From JBBCJT01 sp037190665 (GTDB lineage Bacteria; Pseudomonadota; Alphaproteobacteria; Acetobacterales; Acetobacteraceae), in NCBI GenBank assembly GCA_037190665.1, contig JBBCJT010000052.1:1-54019 (forward strand): a DNA stretch of 54,019 nt. The letters run 5' to 3'. This document shows, piece after piece, positions 18,718-27,006 of the stretch (position 1 is the first letter of the stretch; every line of letters starts with the position of its first letter). The notes beneath the pieces are model-generated. The model searched no databases, was not told where the DNA came from, and saw only the letters and a program-made list of their open reading frames with translations. The position numbers were made by a program, and so were the translations under genes.

Positions 18718-20253
18718 TCAGGCCGCGTCCTCGACGAAGCGCGGGAACACCCCGCTCGGCGCCGGCAGCGCGATGCCGTCCGCCACCGGCCGGGCGAGCC
18801 CGGCCAGGTCGCGCGCATCGTCCGGCACGCCGAGCTGGTCGAGCAGCTTGCCCATGCTGCCCGGCATGAAGGGTTGCAGGACGGTCGCGACGTACCGCAG
18901 CACATCGGCCAGAACGCGCAGCACCACGCCCATGCGCACCACATCGGTCTTGCGCAGCGCCCAGGGCGCCTGCCGGTCGATATAGGCGTTGGCGGCGCGG
19001 ATCACCTTCCACGCCTCCTCCAGCGCGTCGTGGAAGACCTGCCGGTCGAGCAGGTCCCGCAGCCGGGCCGGCAGCGCCTCGGCGGCGGCCAGCATCTCCA
19101 GATCCTCCGCCGTGCGCACACCCGTGGCCGGCAGGGCGCCGCCGCAGTTGCGCGCGATCAGGCTGAGGCTGCGCTGGGCCAGGTTGCCGAGATCGTTCGC
19201 CAGCTCGACATTCATCCGCGTGACCAGCGCCCGGCGGCTGAAATCGCCGTCGTTGCCGAACGGCACCTCACGCAGTAGGAAATATCGCACAGGATCAAGC
19301 CCGTACTGCGCGATGGTCGCGATGGGGTCGATGACGTTGCCGAGCGACTTGCTCATCTTCTGCCCTTCGACCGTCCACCAGCCATGGGCGAAGACGCGCT
19401 TCGGCGTGGGCAGCCCGGCGGACATCAGGAAGGCCGGCCAGTAGACCGCGTGGAAGCGAACGATGTCCTTGCCGACCAGATGCAGGTCGGCCGGCCAGTA
19501 CGCCTCCAGCGATCCGCCCGCCTCCGGCCATCCCGTCGCGGTGAGGTAGTTGGTCAGCGCATCCACCCACACATACATCACGTGCGCCGGGTCGCCGGGG
19601 ACCGGCACGCCCCAGTTGAACGAGGTGCGGGAGACGGAGAGGTCCGTCAGCCCGCCGCGCACGAAGGACATCACCTCGTTGCGGCGGCTTTGCGGCGCGA
19701 TGAAATCCAGGTTCGCCTCGTAGAAGGCGAGCAGCCGGTCCTGCCAGGCGGACAGGCGGAAGAAGTAGGACGGCTCCCGCACCCACTCGACCGGCGCGCC
19801 GGACGGGGCGACGCGGCTGCCGTCCGGTCGCAGGGTCAGCTCCTCCTCGCCGTAGAACGCCTCGTCGCGCACCGCGTACCAGCCTTCGTAGTGACCGAGG
19901 TAGATGTCACCGGCATCGACCATGCGCTGCCACAGCGCCTGAGAGGCCACGGCGTGCCGCGGCTCCGTGGTGCGGATGAACGCGTCGTTGCTCAGCCCCA
20001 TCGCGGCGGCGAGGTCGCGGAAGTTCTGCGACACCCTGTCGGTGAACGGCCCGGGCTCCATCCCGGCGTCCCGGGCGGCCTTCTCGACCTTCTGGCCATG
20101 CTCGTCGGTGCCTGTGAGGAAGAACACCTCGTAGCCGTCCAGCCGCTTGAAGCGGGCCAGCACGTCGGCCGCGAGCGAGGTGTAGGCATGCCCGACATGC
20201 GGCTTGTCGTTCACGTAGTAGATCGGCGTCGTGACGTAGTAGCGCTTGCTCAT
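18718..20253 (-). CDS. metG: Methionyl-tRNA synthetase
   Basis: 511 residues, the short alphaproteobacterial form without the C-terminal tRNA-binding domain. Class I signatures: HVGHAYT at 19-25 (HIGH box) and KMSKS at about 299-303. Also present are the TGTDEHGQKVEKAA segment, the methionine-pocket region and an anticodon-binding helical bundle (IDRQAPWAL). It charges tRNA-Met and tRNA-fMet. It overlaps the holB stop by 4 bp (ATGA), indicating translational coupling. Confidence 0.97.
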   Translation of the reverse strand: MSKRYYVTTPIYYVNDKPHVGHAYTSLAADVLARFKRLDGYEVFFLTGTDEHGQKVEKAARDAGMEPGPFTDRVSQNFRDLAAAMGLSNDAFIRTTEPRHAVASQALWQRMVDAGDIYLGHYEGWYAVRDEAFYGEEELTLRPDGSRVAPSGAPVEWVREPSYFFRLSAWQDRLLAFYEANLDFIAPQSRRNEVMSFVRGGLTDLSVSRTSFNWGVPVPGDPAHVMYVWVDALTNYLTATGWPEAGGSLEAYWPADLHLVGKDIVRFHAVYWPAFLMSAGLPTPKRVFAHGWWTVEGQKMSKSLGNVIDPIATIAQYGLDPVRYFLLREVPFGNDGDFSRRALVTRMNVELANDLGNLAQRSLSLIARNCGGALPATGVRTAEDLEMLAAAEALPARLRDLLDRQVFHDALEEAWKVIRAANAYIDRQAPWALRKTDVVRMGVVLRVLADVLRYVATVLQPFMPGSMGKLLDQLGVPDDARDLAGLARPVADGIALPAPSGVFPRFVEDAA

Positions 20254-21272
20254 GCTTCGTCCGGCGGCGCGGCGAGCAGGGTGACCCCCGCCACCACCGC
20301 GGCGCGCTTGTCCAGGTTCAGCGCCTCGGTCTCATCGCGAAGCGCGCCAAGCCGGTGCCACACGCGGGCCCACGCGTCCAGTTCCGCGCGCGCGAGCAGC
20401 CGCTGCGCGGTCGCATCCGGACGGCCGCGGGCGGCGGTGGCGATGGAGGCGCCCAATCCGTCCTGCAGCAGCGTCATGAGCGTGGCGAAGGCATCCTCCT
20501 CCCGGCCCAGCCGGTCGGCGGCAGCATAGGCGCGGGCGCGGTCGAGGCGTGGCGCATCCGCGAGCAGCCCGGCGGCGAGGGCGGCGAGCCGCGCGCCCCC
20601 CTCCGCGGCGAGGTCGAGCGCGCGGCCGATGCTGCCGCGCGCCGCGGCGATGATCGGTCCGCGCTCGCCTTCCGGCAGGTCCGGCGCATAGCGGGTGAGC
20701 AGCGTGGCCAGGTCCGCCTCCGCCAGCGGCGCGAGCGGCAGATGACGGCAGCGCGAGCGGATGGTCGGCAGCACCGCGCCGCGGCTGGTGGCGCACAGCA
20801 GGATGACCGCGCGCGGCGGCGGCTCCTCGATCGCCTTGAGCAGCGCGTTGGAGGATTGCACGTTCAGCCGCTCCGCCTCCGGCACCACCACCACGCGCCA
20901 CGCCCCCTCGGCCGGGGTGAGGCGCAGGAAGCCGGGGACCTGGCGTGCCGTCTCGGCCGAGATCTCGCCCATCATCCGCCCGGTGCGCTCGTTGACCGTG
21001 CGGTCGAGCCGGATCAGGTCCGGGTGGCTGCCGGCGGCGACGAGGCGGGCCATCCGGTGGGCGGGGTCCAGATACAGCCCCTCCCCCGACGGCATGCCGG
21101 CGAACAGCCAGCGCGCAGCGCGGAAGGCGAAGGTGGATTTGCCGATCCCCGCAGCCCCGGTGATCAGCCAGGCATGATGCAGCCGCTGCCCGCGGGCGGC
21201 GGTGGCGAAATCGTCCTCCGCCGCGCGGTGGCCGAGCAGGTCGGGGTTGGCCTGCGGATCGGGCGCGCTCAT
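20250..21272 (-). CDS. holB: DNA polymerase III delta' subunit
   Basis: 340 residues from ATG 21272. The longer open frame upstream is read-through into tmk and is not used. AAA+ clamp-loader features: Walker A-like GAAGIGKST (about 39-47), the SSNALLKAIEEPP motif (about 132-144) with the following sensor region ILLCATSR and the SRCRHLPL arginine segment. This is HolB of the gamma complex, which loads the beta clamp. Start and stop overlap tmk and metG by 4 bp each. The order tmk-holB-metG-tatD is conserved in many alphaproteobacteria. Confidence 0.95.
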   Translation of the reverse strand: MSAPDPQANPDLLGHRAAEDDFATAARGQRLHHAWLITGAAGIGKSTFAFRAARWLFAGMPSGEGLYLDPAHRMARLVAAGSHPDLIRLDRTVNERTGRMMGEISAETARQVPGFLRLTPAEGAWRVVVVPEAERLNVQSSNALLKAIEEPPPRAVILLCATSRGAVLPTIRSRCRHLPLAPLAEADLATLLTRYAPDLPEGERGPIIAAARGSIGRALDLAAEGGARLAALAAGLLADAPRLDRARAYAAADRLGREEDAFATLMTLLQDGLGASIATAARGRPDATAQRLLARAELDAWARVWHRLGALRDETEALNLDKRAAVVAGVTLLAAPPDEA

Positions 21273-21886
21273 GCCGGCAGGCGGTTGACGAGCGCGTTGA
21301 GGATACGGGCGTGCACCGCATCCTCGGTGCCCGTGGCATCGACCAGCGCGCAGCGTCCCGGTTCCTCGGCGGCGATGCGCCGGAAGGCGGCGCGCACACG
21401 GGCATGGAAGGAGGCGCCCATCCGCTCGTAGCGATCCGCGCCGCCACGGGTCGCGGCGCGGGCGAGGCCGGCGCCTTCGTCCACGTCCAGGATCAGCGTG
21501 AGGTCCGGATCGAGCCCGACAAGGTCGCGAAGCGCGCGCACGGAGGCGTCGCCGACGCCTTGGCCGCTGCCCTGATAGGCGGTGGTGCTGTCCACGTAGC
21601 GGTCGCAGACGACCCACATGCCGGCGGCGAGCGCGGGGCGGATAGTGCGCGCGACATGCTCGGCGCGAGCCGCGAAGACAAGCATCGTCTCGGCGAGCGG
21701 CACCCACCGGCCGGTCTCGCCACTGACCAGCAGGCCGCGAATCGCCTCCGCGCCCGGTGCGCCGCCGGGCTCGCGGGTGAGCAGCACGGGCCGGCCGCGC
21801 GCGGCCAGCACCTCGGCGAGGCGGCGGGCCTGCGTGGTCTTGCCGGCCCCTTCGCCGCCTTCGAGAGTGATGAACCGTCCGGCCAT
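21269..21886 (-). CDS. tmk: Thymidylate kinase
   Basis: 205 residues. P-loop GGEGAGKTT at 9-17, the DRx-type segment VCDRYVDSTTAYQGSGQG (about 93-110) and LTREPGG. It phosphorylates dTMP to dTDP for DNA synthesis. It is the first gene of the minus-strand operon, with a 73-bp gap to the divergent tRNA-Ser. Its stop overlaps the start of holB (ATGA). Confidence 0.96.
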   Translation of the reverse strand: MAGRFITLEGGEGAGKTTQARRLAEVLAARGRPVLLTREPGGAPGAEAIRGLLVSGETGRWVPLAETMLVFAARAEHVARTIRPALAAGMWVVCDRYVDSTTAYQGSGQGVGDASVRALRDLVGLDPDLTLILDVDEGAGLARAATRGGADRYERMGASFHARVRAAFRRIAAEEPGRCALVDATGTEDAVHARILNALVNRLPA

Positions 21887-21959
21887 ACGGCGCGCACCCT
21901 AGCGGCCGCGGACCGGTCGGCAAGGGCGCTGCAGCATGCTAGAGGCGGCGCGCGATCCC

Positions 21960-22047
21960 GGAAGGGTGGCAGAGTGGTCGATTGCACCCGTCTTGAAAAC
22001 GGGCGAGCCGCGAGGCTCCGGGGGTTCGAATCCCTCCCCTTCCGCCA
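21960..22047 (+). tRNA. tRNA-Ser (anticodon TGA), attB target of the element
   Basis: Class II tRNA of 88 nt: acceptor GGAAGGG/CCCTTCC, anticodon stem CCCGT/ACGGG with loop CTTGAAA (anticodon TGA), long variable arm (GAGCCGCGAGGCTC) and T loop GGTTCGAATCC. CCA is encoded at 22045-22047. Its last 15 bp recur at the far end of the integrated element, so integration left the tRNA intact. Confidence 0.96.
22033..22047 (+). repeat. attL core (15 bp)
   Basis: CCTCCCCTTCCGCCA, the 3' end of tRNA-Ser including CCA. It is identical to 35989-36003, and the sequence diverges directly on both sides. A 15-bp identity at the far end of a run of phage-type genes is not expected by chance. Confidence 0.88.
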
Positions 22048-22119
22048 ATACAGCATCCGCACACATCCGCCCGCATCCGTTTCCGCACACTTTGCGCTAG
22101 TTCTATCAGTGAGTTAGCG

Positions 22120-22130
22120 CAAAATTCGCT
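22120..22130 (+). repeat. CAAAATTCGCT motif, copy 1
   Basis: First of three identical 11-bp copies, all on the plus strand and all in non-coding parts of the element (22120, 26861, 27214). It lies between attL and the integrase gene. A binding site for an element protein is possible. Confidence 0.45.
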
Positions 22131-22178
22131 GATTGGCCTCCGCTCCCGTTCGCTGGCGTTCGCCGCCGTTCGGCTTCT

Positions 22179-22199
22179 GGATTAGGGACGGGATTAGGG
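22179..22199 (+). repeat. Paired GGATTAGGG direct repeats, left end (candidate integrase arm sites)
   Basis: GGATTAGGG at 22179-22187 and 22191-22199, spaced 12 bp start to start. The same arrangement, with one mismatch in the first copy, is found near the right end at 35903-35923. Tyrosine integrases of phages commonly bind such short direct repeats flanking the core. Confidence 0.55.
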
Positions 22200-22218
22200 T
22201 TAAAGGGTCCCGTCCCTA
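22183..22218. promoter_or_regulatory. 10-bp inverted repeat before the integrase gene
   Basis: TAGGGACGGG (22183-22192) is repeated inverted as CCCGTCCCTA (22209-22218) around a 16-bp spacer, ending 16 bp before the chosen integrase start. It overlaps the direct repeats, so integrase autoregulation or an operator are possible readings. Confidence 0.45.
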
Positions 22219-22234
22219 TTCGATGGAGGGCGGA

Positions 22235-23578
22235 ATGCCCCGGATGGCGAAGCCGTTGACGGCGGCGAAGGTGCGCACGGCAGGCCCGGGGCGTCATGCG
22301 GACGGCCTTGCACCGGGCCTCTACCTGACGGTCAGGAACGGCAAGCGAAGCTGGATTTACCGCTTCACCAGCCCGACGCAGAAGAAGCCCGGATCGAACA
22401 GCGGCCGGCTTCGGGACATGGCCGTGGGGCCGGTGGCGCTCGAAACCGATCAGCCGGGCCTGACGCTCGCGAAGGCGCGGGAGCGTGCCGCCGATCTTCG
22501 CAAGCTGATCCTTGGCGGCGTCGATCCGCTGGACCACGAAGCCGAGGCGGCAGCGGCACAGGCGGCCGAGGCGGAAGCGTCACGCGCCGCAGGAACCACG
22601 TTCGCCGAGGCCGCGCAGCGCATGCTCAAGGCCCGTGAGGGCACATGGAAGAACGCCAAGCATGCGGCGCAATGGCGATCCACGCTTGAAGGGTTGCCCG
22701 CTGCGCTGCGCCAGTCGCCCGTGAACGCCATCACGAAGCGGGACATCGCCGATGCGCTCGCGGCCCCGTGGCGCGAAATACCGGAGACGGCCCGGCGGCT
22801 GCTCGGTCGCATCATGGAAACGATGGCGTTCGCCAAGGCCGAGGATGTCCTGCCCGAACAATTCAGCGTCGCCGCGTTGAGGGAAGGCGTGGTGACGATC
22901 CTAGGCGATCAGAAGGAGCACCGCCGGGCGGCGGGCTACGGACACCACCCTGCCCTGCCGTGGCGGCACCTTCCTGCGTTCTGGGCCGCCCTCGCTTCGC
23001 ATCGCGGTCATTCAGCCGATGCGCTGCGGCTGCTGATCCTGACGGCGCTGCGCACCGCACCCGTGCGCGCTGCGCGACGGGAACACTTCGACCTTGAGCG
23101 CGCGTTGTGGACCATCCCTGCGGCGGCAATGAAGATGGGTCGCGCGCATCGCGTTCCGTTGCCGGATGAAGCTGTCGCGCTCTTGCGCGGGATGGAACCG
23201 AAGCGCACGGGCTACCTGTTCCCGGGTCAACGCCGTACTGGTCGCGCGCCCGCCGACAAGCCGATATCCGACATGGCCCTGCTGACCCTCATGCGAAAGA
23301 TGAAGGGACCGCACGGTAGGGGCTGGCGTGATGACGAAGGGCAGCTTGCCACGCCGCATGGGTTCCGCAGTTCATTCCGCGATTGGGTTGCAGATACAGG
23401 CGGCCCCGCCGACGCAGCCGACGCCGCCTTGGCCCATGCCGTGAAGGGTAAGACCAAAGCGGCGTATCACCGTTCTGACCTGTTCGATCTTCGTCGGCCG
23501 CTCATGGCCGAGTGGGCTTCGTTCGTCACCGGAGCCGGCACGACCGGAGCCGGTGCCGCCGCCGGGGCGGAAGGGTAA
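22235..23578 (+). CDS. int: P4-type tyrosine recombinase (integrase)
   Basis: 447 residues from ATG 22235, chosen for the GGAGGG ribosome site 6-8 bp upstream. An in-frame ATG at 22223 and an open frame further up lack this. The N-terminal DUF4102-like domain (LTAAKVRTAGPGRHADGLAPGLYLTV, KRSWIYRF) is followed by a core-binding domain and the catalytic domain. The catalytic residues look complete: Arg in LTALRTAP, His-x-x-Arg in HGFRSSFRDW, His in LAHAV and Tyr in AAYHRSDL. It probably catalyses integration into the tRNA-Ser gene it sits beside. Confidence 0.93.
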   Translation: MPRMAKPLTAAKVRTAGPGRHADGLAPGLYLTVRNGKRSWIYRFTSPTQKKPGSNSGRLRDMAVGPVALETDQPGLTLAKARERAADLRKLILGGVDPLDHEAEAAAAQAAEAEASRAAGTTFAEAAQRMLKAREGTWKNAKHAAQWRSTLEGLPAALRQSPVNAITKRDIADALAAPWREIPETARRLLGRIMETMAFAKAEDVLPEQFSVAALREGVVTILGDQKEHRRAAGYGHHPALPWRHLPAFWAALASHRGHSADALRLLILTALRTAPVRAARREHFDLERALWTIPAAAMKMGRAHRVPLPDEAVALLRGMEPKRTGYLFPGQRRTGRAPADKPISDMALLTLMRKMKGPHGRGWRDDEGQLATPHGFRSSFRDWVADTGGPADAADAALAHAVKGKTKAAYHRSDLFDLRRPLMAEWASFVTGAGTTGAGAAAGAEG

Positions 23579-23598
23579 CACCCGCGCTGCGACCCCTG

Positions 23599-23621
23599 CG
23601 GAGGCCGTGGGGCGGCCTCCG
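23599..23621 (+). terminator. GC hairpin after the integrase gene
   Basis: CGGAGGCC (23599-23606) and GGCCTCCG (23614-23621) pair perfectly around a 7-nt loop, 21 bp after the integrase stop. There is no T tract, so it is a weak or Rho-assisted terminator candidate. Confidence 0.45.
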
Positions 23622-23829
23622 GCCGCTCCGCTCTCCCCCACGGCATCCGGCCGCACCCGCCTGAAACCGGCCCGGAAGGCCGCCAGGAGCGTGCTCACGA
23701 TCTCGTTACCGGAAAACCGTGTTCGGGAAGTTTGACACGGCACAGCCCCGTACACGATTGTCCGTCACCTTCCACCGGCCGCACATGCTGCGGGTCGAAC
23801 GGAGGAACACCGCAATTTGGGCAACTGGT

Positions 23830-23848
23830 CTGACTGCACCGCAGTCAG
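23830..23848 (+). promoter_or_regulatory. Dyad directly before the excisionase-like gene
   Basis: CTGACTGC (23830-23837) and GCAGTCAG (23841-23848) flank a 3-bp centre. The right arm abuts the AAGGGGAG ribosome site of the gene starting at 23862. It may be an operator or an RNA hairpin that limits ribosome access. Confidence 0.45.
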
Positions 23849-23861
23849 TGAAGGGGAGATC

Positions 23862-24197
23862 ATGCCTGCCAACACCACCCGCGAAGCCGCGCTCGCCGCG
23901 ACGCTGCCGGTCGTGCCGACCAGTCGGGAAGTCGCCACCCGCGAAGCCGCGCTCGCCGCCGCGCCCGACGTTCTGACGACCGATCTAGGAGCCGCGAAGA
24001 TGCTGCGCTGCGGCCGGTCCAAGGTCTGGATGCTGATGGACGCTGGCGAGCTTGAATGGGTTCGCATCGGCCGTTCGCGCCGTGTCGTCGTGGCGAGCGT
24101 TCACGGTTACGTCGCACGGTTGCTGCGGGAACAAGCCGGCAAGCGCGTCACGCCGACCGGCCGCGTTAGCCGCAGCGCCAAGCGCACCGCCGCCTGA
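23862..24197 (+). CDS. Excisionase-type helix-turn-helix DNA-binding protein
   Basis: 111 residues from ATG 23862 with a good AAGGGGAG ribosome site. Residues about 40-90 (LTTDLGAAKMLRCGRSKVWM, ELEWVRIGRSRRVVVASVHGYVA) match the winged-helix/HTH_17 excisionase-family pattern, in which a helix selects DNA and the following IGRSRRV strand pair contacts it. The N-terminus carries a duplicated TREAALAA motif encoded by a 25-bp direct repeat at 23875-23899 and 23935-23959. Position between integrase and replication gene fits an Xis or a regulator of the downstream operon. Confidence 0.75.
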   Translation: MPANTTREAALAATLPVVPTSREVATREAALAAAPDVLTTDLGAAKMLRCGRSKVWMLMDAGELEWVRIGRSRRVVVASVHGYVARLLREQAGKRVTPTGRVSRSAKRTAA

Positions 24198-24205
24198 AAT
24201 AGAAA

Positions 24206-24236
24206 CCGCCGGCCTGCTGGACGGGCAGACCGGCGG
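24206..24236 (+). terminator. Hairpin between HTH gene and VapE-type gene
   Basis: CCGCCGG (24206-24212) pairs with CCGGCGG (24230-24236), and an inner CTGC/GCAG helix strengthens it. It lies 9 bp after the HTH stop in a 145-bp gap. No T tract. It is a possible attenuator between the two genes. Confidence 0.35.
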
Positions 24237-24342
24237 CGGACAGGGTGTTTGGTGGATATTCAGCCGTCGTGAGCAGGCGGGTTCTACCGCACCTCTGCCG
24301 CCCCGGTCCAGCACGCCGGCACCTCCGCGAAGGAGAGTGCCT

Positions 24343-26784
24343 GTGACTGACATTGCCTCGGCTGCCCCCCTGCCCACGCCGCCCGGCGCAAGCATGGTCA
24401 TGCCACCCCCCACGCCGGGCGCGAGCGGCGGTCACGACCTCGCGGCGATGCTCGCGCTGCCGGCTGATCCCGCACCAGCGGACGGCACCGCCGCGACAGG
24501 CATGGCCGCGCCTGACAGTCCAGAAGACGTGTTCGTCTTGCGCAAGGCGATGTGGGCGAACGGCTTCCGTCCTGTTCCCATCGAGAACCCGGTCAAGGAT
24601 GACAGGGACACAGGCAAGAAGCCGTCTCCCCGCAAGGAATGGGATAAACTGGCAAGGCTCAAGCCGCCTCCGGCAACGGTCGAAAAGCCTCATGCCAGCG
24701 CGCTTAACACCGCCATCCTGTGCGACGGGTTGCGGGTGGTCGATATCGACATTGACGACAAAGACCACGCAATCGCCGCAGCCGCGCGCGTTGTTGCGGA
24801 GCGCATCCTTGGCCCGGCGACCATGGTGCGCGTCCGCGACAACAGCGCGCGCATCGCCCTTATCTATCGCGCTGCCGTAGGTGAACCTGACAGGATTGTC
24901 GCCCCCGGTGCTCCAAACCCCGACGACCCCAAGAAGCAGAAGAAGGTCGAAATTCTCGGGTACGGGCGACAGCTTGTCGCATTCGGCACGCACTACACTG
25001 GCGCGAAACTGAAATGGGAAAACGACATATCCCCGGCAACCATGCATGTCGGTTTCGTCACCGTAGTGACCGAGGAACAAGTAAGAGAGTTCGCGAGAGA
25101 GGCGAGCTTCATCATCGGCGGGAATGGCACCATCACGGGCGGTGGTGTCGATAACCCCCGTGGCGACGCGATCAAAGGCGTTCCGCTTGTAGAACCCGAC
25201 ACACCGGAGGCAATCGCCAAGGCGACGGAATATCTTAAGAAGGCGGAAGGCGTGCCTGAGGGTGGCGGCCGCTATGGCGGGCGGAACAGCACGGCACAGG
25301 TTCATGCCGCGTTCATGTCTGACTTCGGTGTCAGCACCATCACGGCGTTCGACCTCATGAGGTCGTGGAACGATAAAAACGAGCCGCCGCTTGATGAAGG
25401 TGAGCTCGAAAGCGTCATCGAGAGCGCCTACCGGAGCGCGCAGAACCCGTTCGGCTGCAAGCATCCGACCGTTGTGTGGGGTGATGCAGGTGAAAAGCTG
25501 GGCGAGCCGGTGATGTCGCTGATACCTGTAGCGGGTTCGGTCGAAGGCGACATCATACCCCCCGAAGAAAAGGAGCGGATTGCGAACCTCGCCAACGCGC
25601 TGCGCATGCTGCGTCAATTCGATCCGTTCATGGAAGACGCCTTCGCCTTCGATAAAATGTCGCATATCGTCATGCTGCGGCGGCGGATCATGTCCCGGGG
25701 CGCGTGCCCGGAGATCACGGCGCGGCCCCTCACGGACAATGACGTGACCGCCGTGCAGGAACGCATGCAGCGGCTTGGCTTGCATCGCATAGGCAAGGCC
25801 GCCGTCCACGATGCGATAAACCTGCGCGCCGAGGAAAACGCCTTCCACCCGGTACGCGACTGGCTCGAAAGCCTCGTATGGGATGCCACGCCCCGGCTGG
25901 ACACATGGCTTGCACGATACATGGGGGCCGAGGCGTCGCTCTATACCGCCGCCGTTGGGCGCTGGTTCTTCCTGCAAATGGTGGCGCGTGTCATGCAGCC
26001 GGGGTGCAAGGCGGACTACACGCTCGTTCTGGAAGGTCCACGGCAGGGCGAAGGAAAATCGACCGCAGGCAGCATCCTCGGCGGCCCGTGGTTTTCCGAC
26101 AGCTTGCCGGATATCCACACGGGCAAGGATGTGCCGCAGCACCTTCGCGGGAAATGGCTGGTCGAATTCGCGGAACTGTCGGCGACGCGCAAGGCTGACG
26201 TGGAGACGACGAAGGCGTTCCTGACGCGGTGCGAGGAACGGTATCGTCCCCCCTATGGCCGGCTTGAAGTCACTGAGCCGCGTCAATGCGTATTCATCGG
26301 CACGACGAACGAAGCGACATATCTCCGCGATCCGACGGGGGCGCGGCGCTTCTGGCCCGTGCGCGTCGGCGATATCGACCTTGACGCGCTTGCCAGCGAC
26401 AGGGCGCAGCTATTCGCCGAGGCGATGTATCTCTACCGCCTCGGCGCGCGGCGCTGGCCCGACCGTGGTTTCGAGCGCGAGCATATCCGGCCGCAGCAAG
26501 AGACCCGGCGCGACGCGGACCCGTGGGAAGATGCGATCATGCAGTATGTCGATAATCAGAACGTGGTGCGCATCGCGGCCGTCGCGGAAAGGCTCGGCTT
26601 GACACCCGACAAGCTGGACCAGCGGACAAGCAAGCGCATCGCAGATACGTTGCGCGAGCTCGGATGGGAAAAGAAGAAGTCGGATGGCGCGTGGTTGTGG
26701 CGGCGCGGGCCGGGGGCGAAGCCTCGCGTCCACGCACTCCCCGTGAACGTGCCGCCGATGCCGGGGGCGGAGGCGGCGCAGTAG
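24343..26784 (+). CDS. Primase-polymerase/VapE-type replicative helicase
   Basis: 813 residues from GTG 24343, which has an AAGGAGAG ribosome site. The open frame further upstream overlaps the HTH gene. The N-terminal part (about 60-330) resembles a bifunctional primase-polymerase, with an acidic DIDIDD at about 133-138. The C-terminal part is a VapE/virulence-associated-E ATPase (about 475-720) with Walker A EGPRQGEGKST near 563-573, EFAEL Walker B-like residues and the FIGTTNE sensor segment. A C-terminal winged-helix-like region follows (VAERLGLTPDKL). In satellites and plasmids such proteins unwind and prime the element's own origin. A large inverted repeat lies 100 bp downstream. Confidence 0.88.
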   Translation: MTDIASAAPLPTPPGASMVMPPPTPGASGGHDLAAMLALPADPAPADGTAATGMAAPDSPEDVFVLRKAMWANGFRPVPIENPVKDDRDTGKKPSPRKEWDKLARLKPPPATVEKPHASALNTAILCDGLRVVDIDIDDKDHAIAAAARVVAERILGPATMVRVRDNSARIALIYRAAVGEPDRIVAPGAPNPDDPKKQKKVEILGYGRQLVAFGTHYTGAKLKWENDISPATMHVGFVTVVTEEQVREFAREASFIIGGNGTITGGGVDNPRGDAIKGVPLVEPDTPEAIAKATEYLKKAEGVPEGGGRYGGRNSTAQVHAAFMSDFGVSTITAFDLMRSWNDKNEPPLDEGELESVIESAYRSAQNPFGCKHPTVVWGDAGEKLGEPVMSLIPVAGSVEGDIIPPEEKERIANLANALRMLRQFDPFMEDAFAFDKMSHIVMLRRRIMSRGACPEITARPLTDNDVTAVQERMQRLGLHRIGKAAVHDAINLRAEENAFHPVRDWLESLVWDATPRLDTWLARYMGAEASLYTAAVGRWFFLQMVARVMQPGCKADYTLVLEGPRQGEGKSTAGSILGGPWFSDSLPDIHTGKDVPQHLRGKWLVEFAELSATRKADVETTKAFLTRCEERYRPPYGRLEVTEPRQCVFIGTTNEATYLRDPTGARRFWPVRVGDIDLDALASDRAQLFAEAMYLYRLGARRWPDRGFEREHIRPQQETRRDADPWEDAIMQYVDNQNVVRIAAVAERLGLTPDKLDQRTSKRIADTLRELGWEKKKSDGAWLWRRGPGAKPRVHALPVNVPPMPGAEAAQ

Positions 26785-26786
26785 GA

Positions 26787-26803
26787 GCCGAGCAGCGCTC
26801 GGC
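26787..26803 (+). terminator. Hairpin after the VapE-type gene
   Basis: GCCGAGC (26787-26793) and GCTCGGC (26797-26803) around a 3-nt loop, starting 3 bp after the stop. It is a compact terminator candidate without a T tract. Confidence 0.45.
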
Positions 26804-26860
26804 GGAGCCGGGCGCTTCCTGCCCGCCACCCGCTGCCGGGGGCCGCAGCCTTGAGCTTTA

Positions 26861-26871
26861 CAAAATTCGCT
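26861..26871 (+). repeat. CAAAATTCGCT motif, copy 2
   Basis: Second identical copy of the 11-mer. Here it overlaps the dyad ATTCGC-TT-GCGAAT (26865-26878) and lies 14 bp before the long inverted repeat. Confidence 0.5.
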
Positions 26872-26884
26872 TGCGAATGCGGAG

Positions 26885-27006
26885 AGGGACCGAGGGACCG
26901 TCAGGGACCCATTTTCCTTATGACGACTAAAAAATCGTTACGGTATCTAAAGGAGTGTTTTTAGTGCTCTATAGGAAAATGGGTCCCTGACGGTCCCTCG
27001 GTCCCT
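26885..27006. other. Candidate replication origin: 34-bp perfect inverted repeat with GGGACC iterons
   Basis: Arms 26885-26918 and 26973-27006 are perfect inverted copies of 34 bp around a 54-bp AT-rich centre. Each arm holds three tandem GGGACC motifs (AGGGACCG, AGGGACCG, then AGGGACCC). It directly follows the primase-helicase gene. Satellite and plasmid replication proteins of this kind use nearby iteron-rich, AT-rich origins (P4 alpha with ori and crr is the known model), so an origin is the best reading. A transcription-termination cruciform is the alternative. Confidence 0.6.

Noticed and set aside
20250..21923. 557-residue reading of holB
   Set aside because: The first 217 residues are an out-of-frame read of tmk. 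The HolB homology starts at ATG 21272, which overlaps the tmk stop.
24166..26286. 706-residue minus-strand frame opposite the VapE-type gene
   Set aside because: It is a shadow of a GC-rich gene. The sense strand has primase-polymerase and VapE motifs with a good start, the antisense has none.
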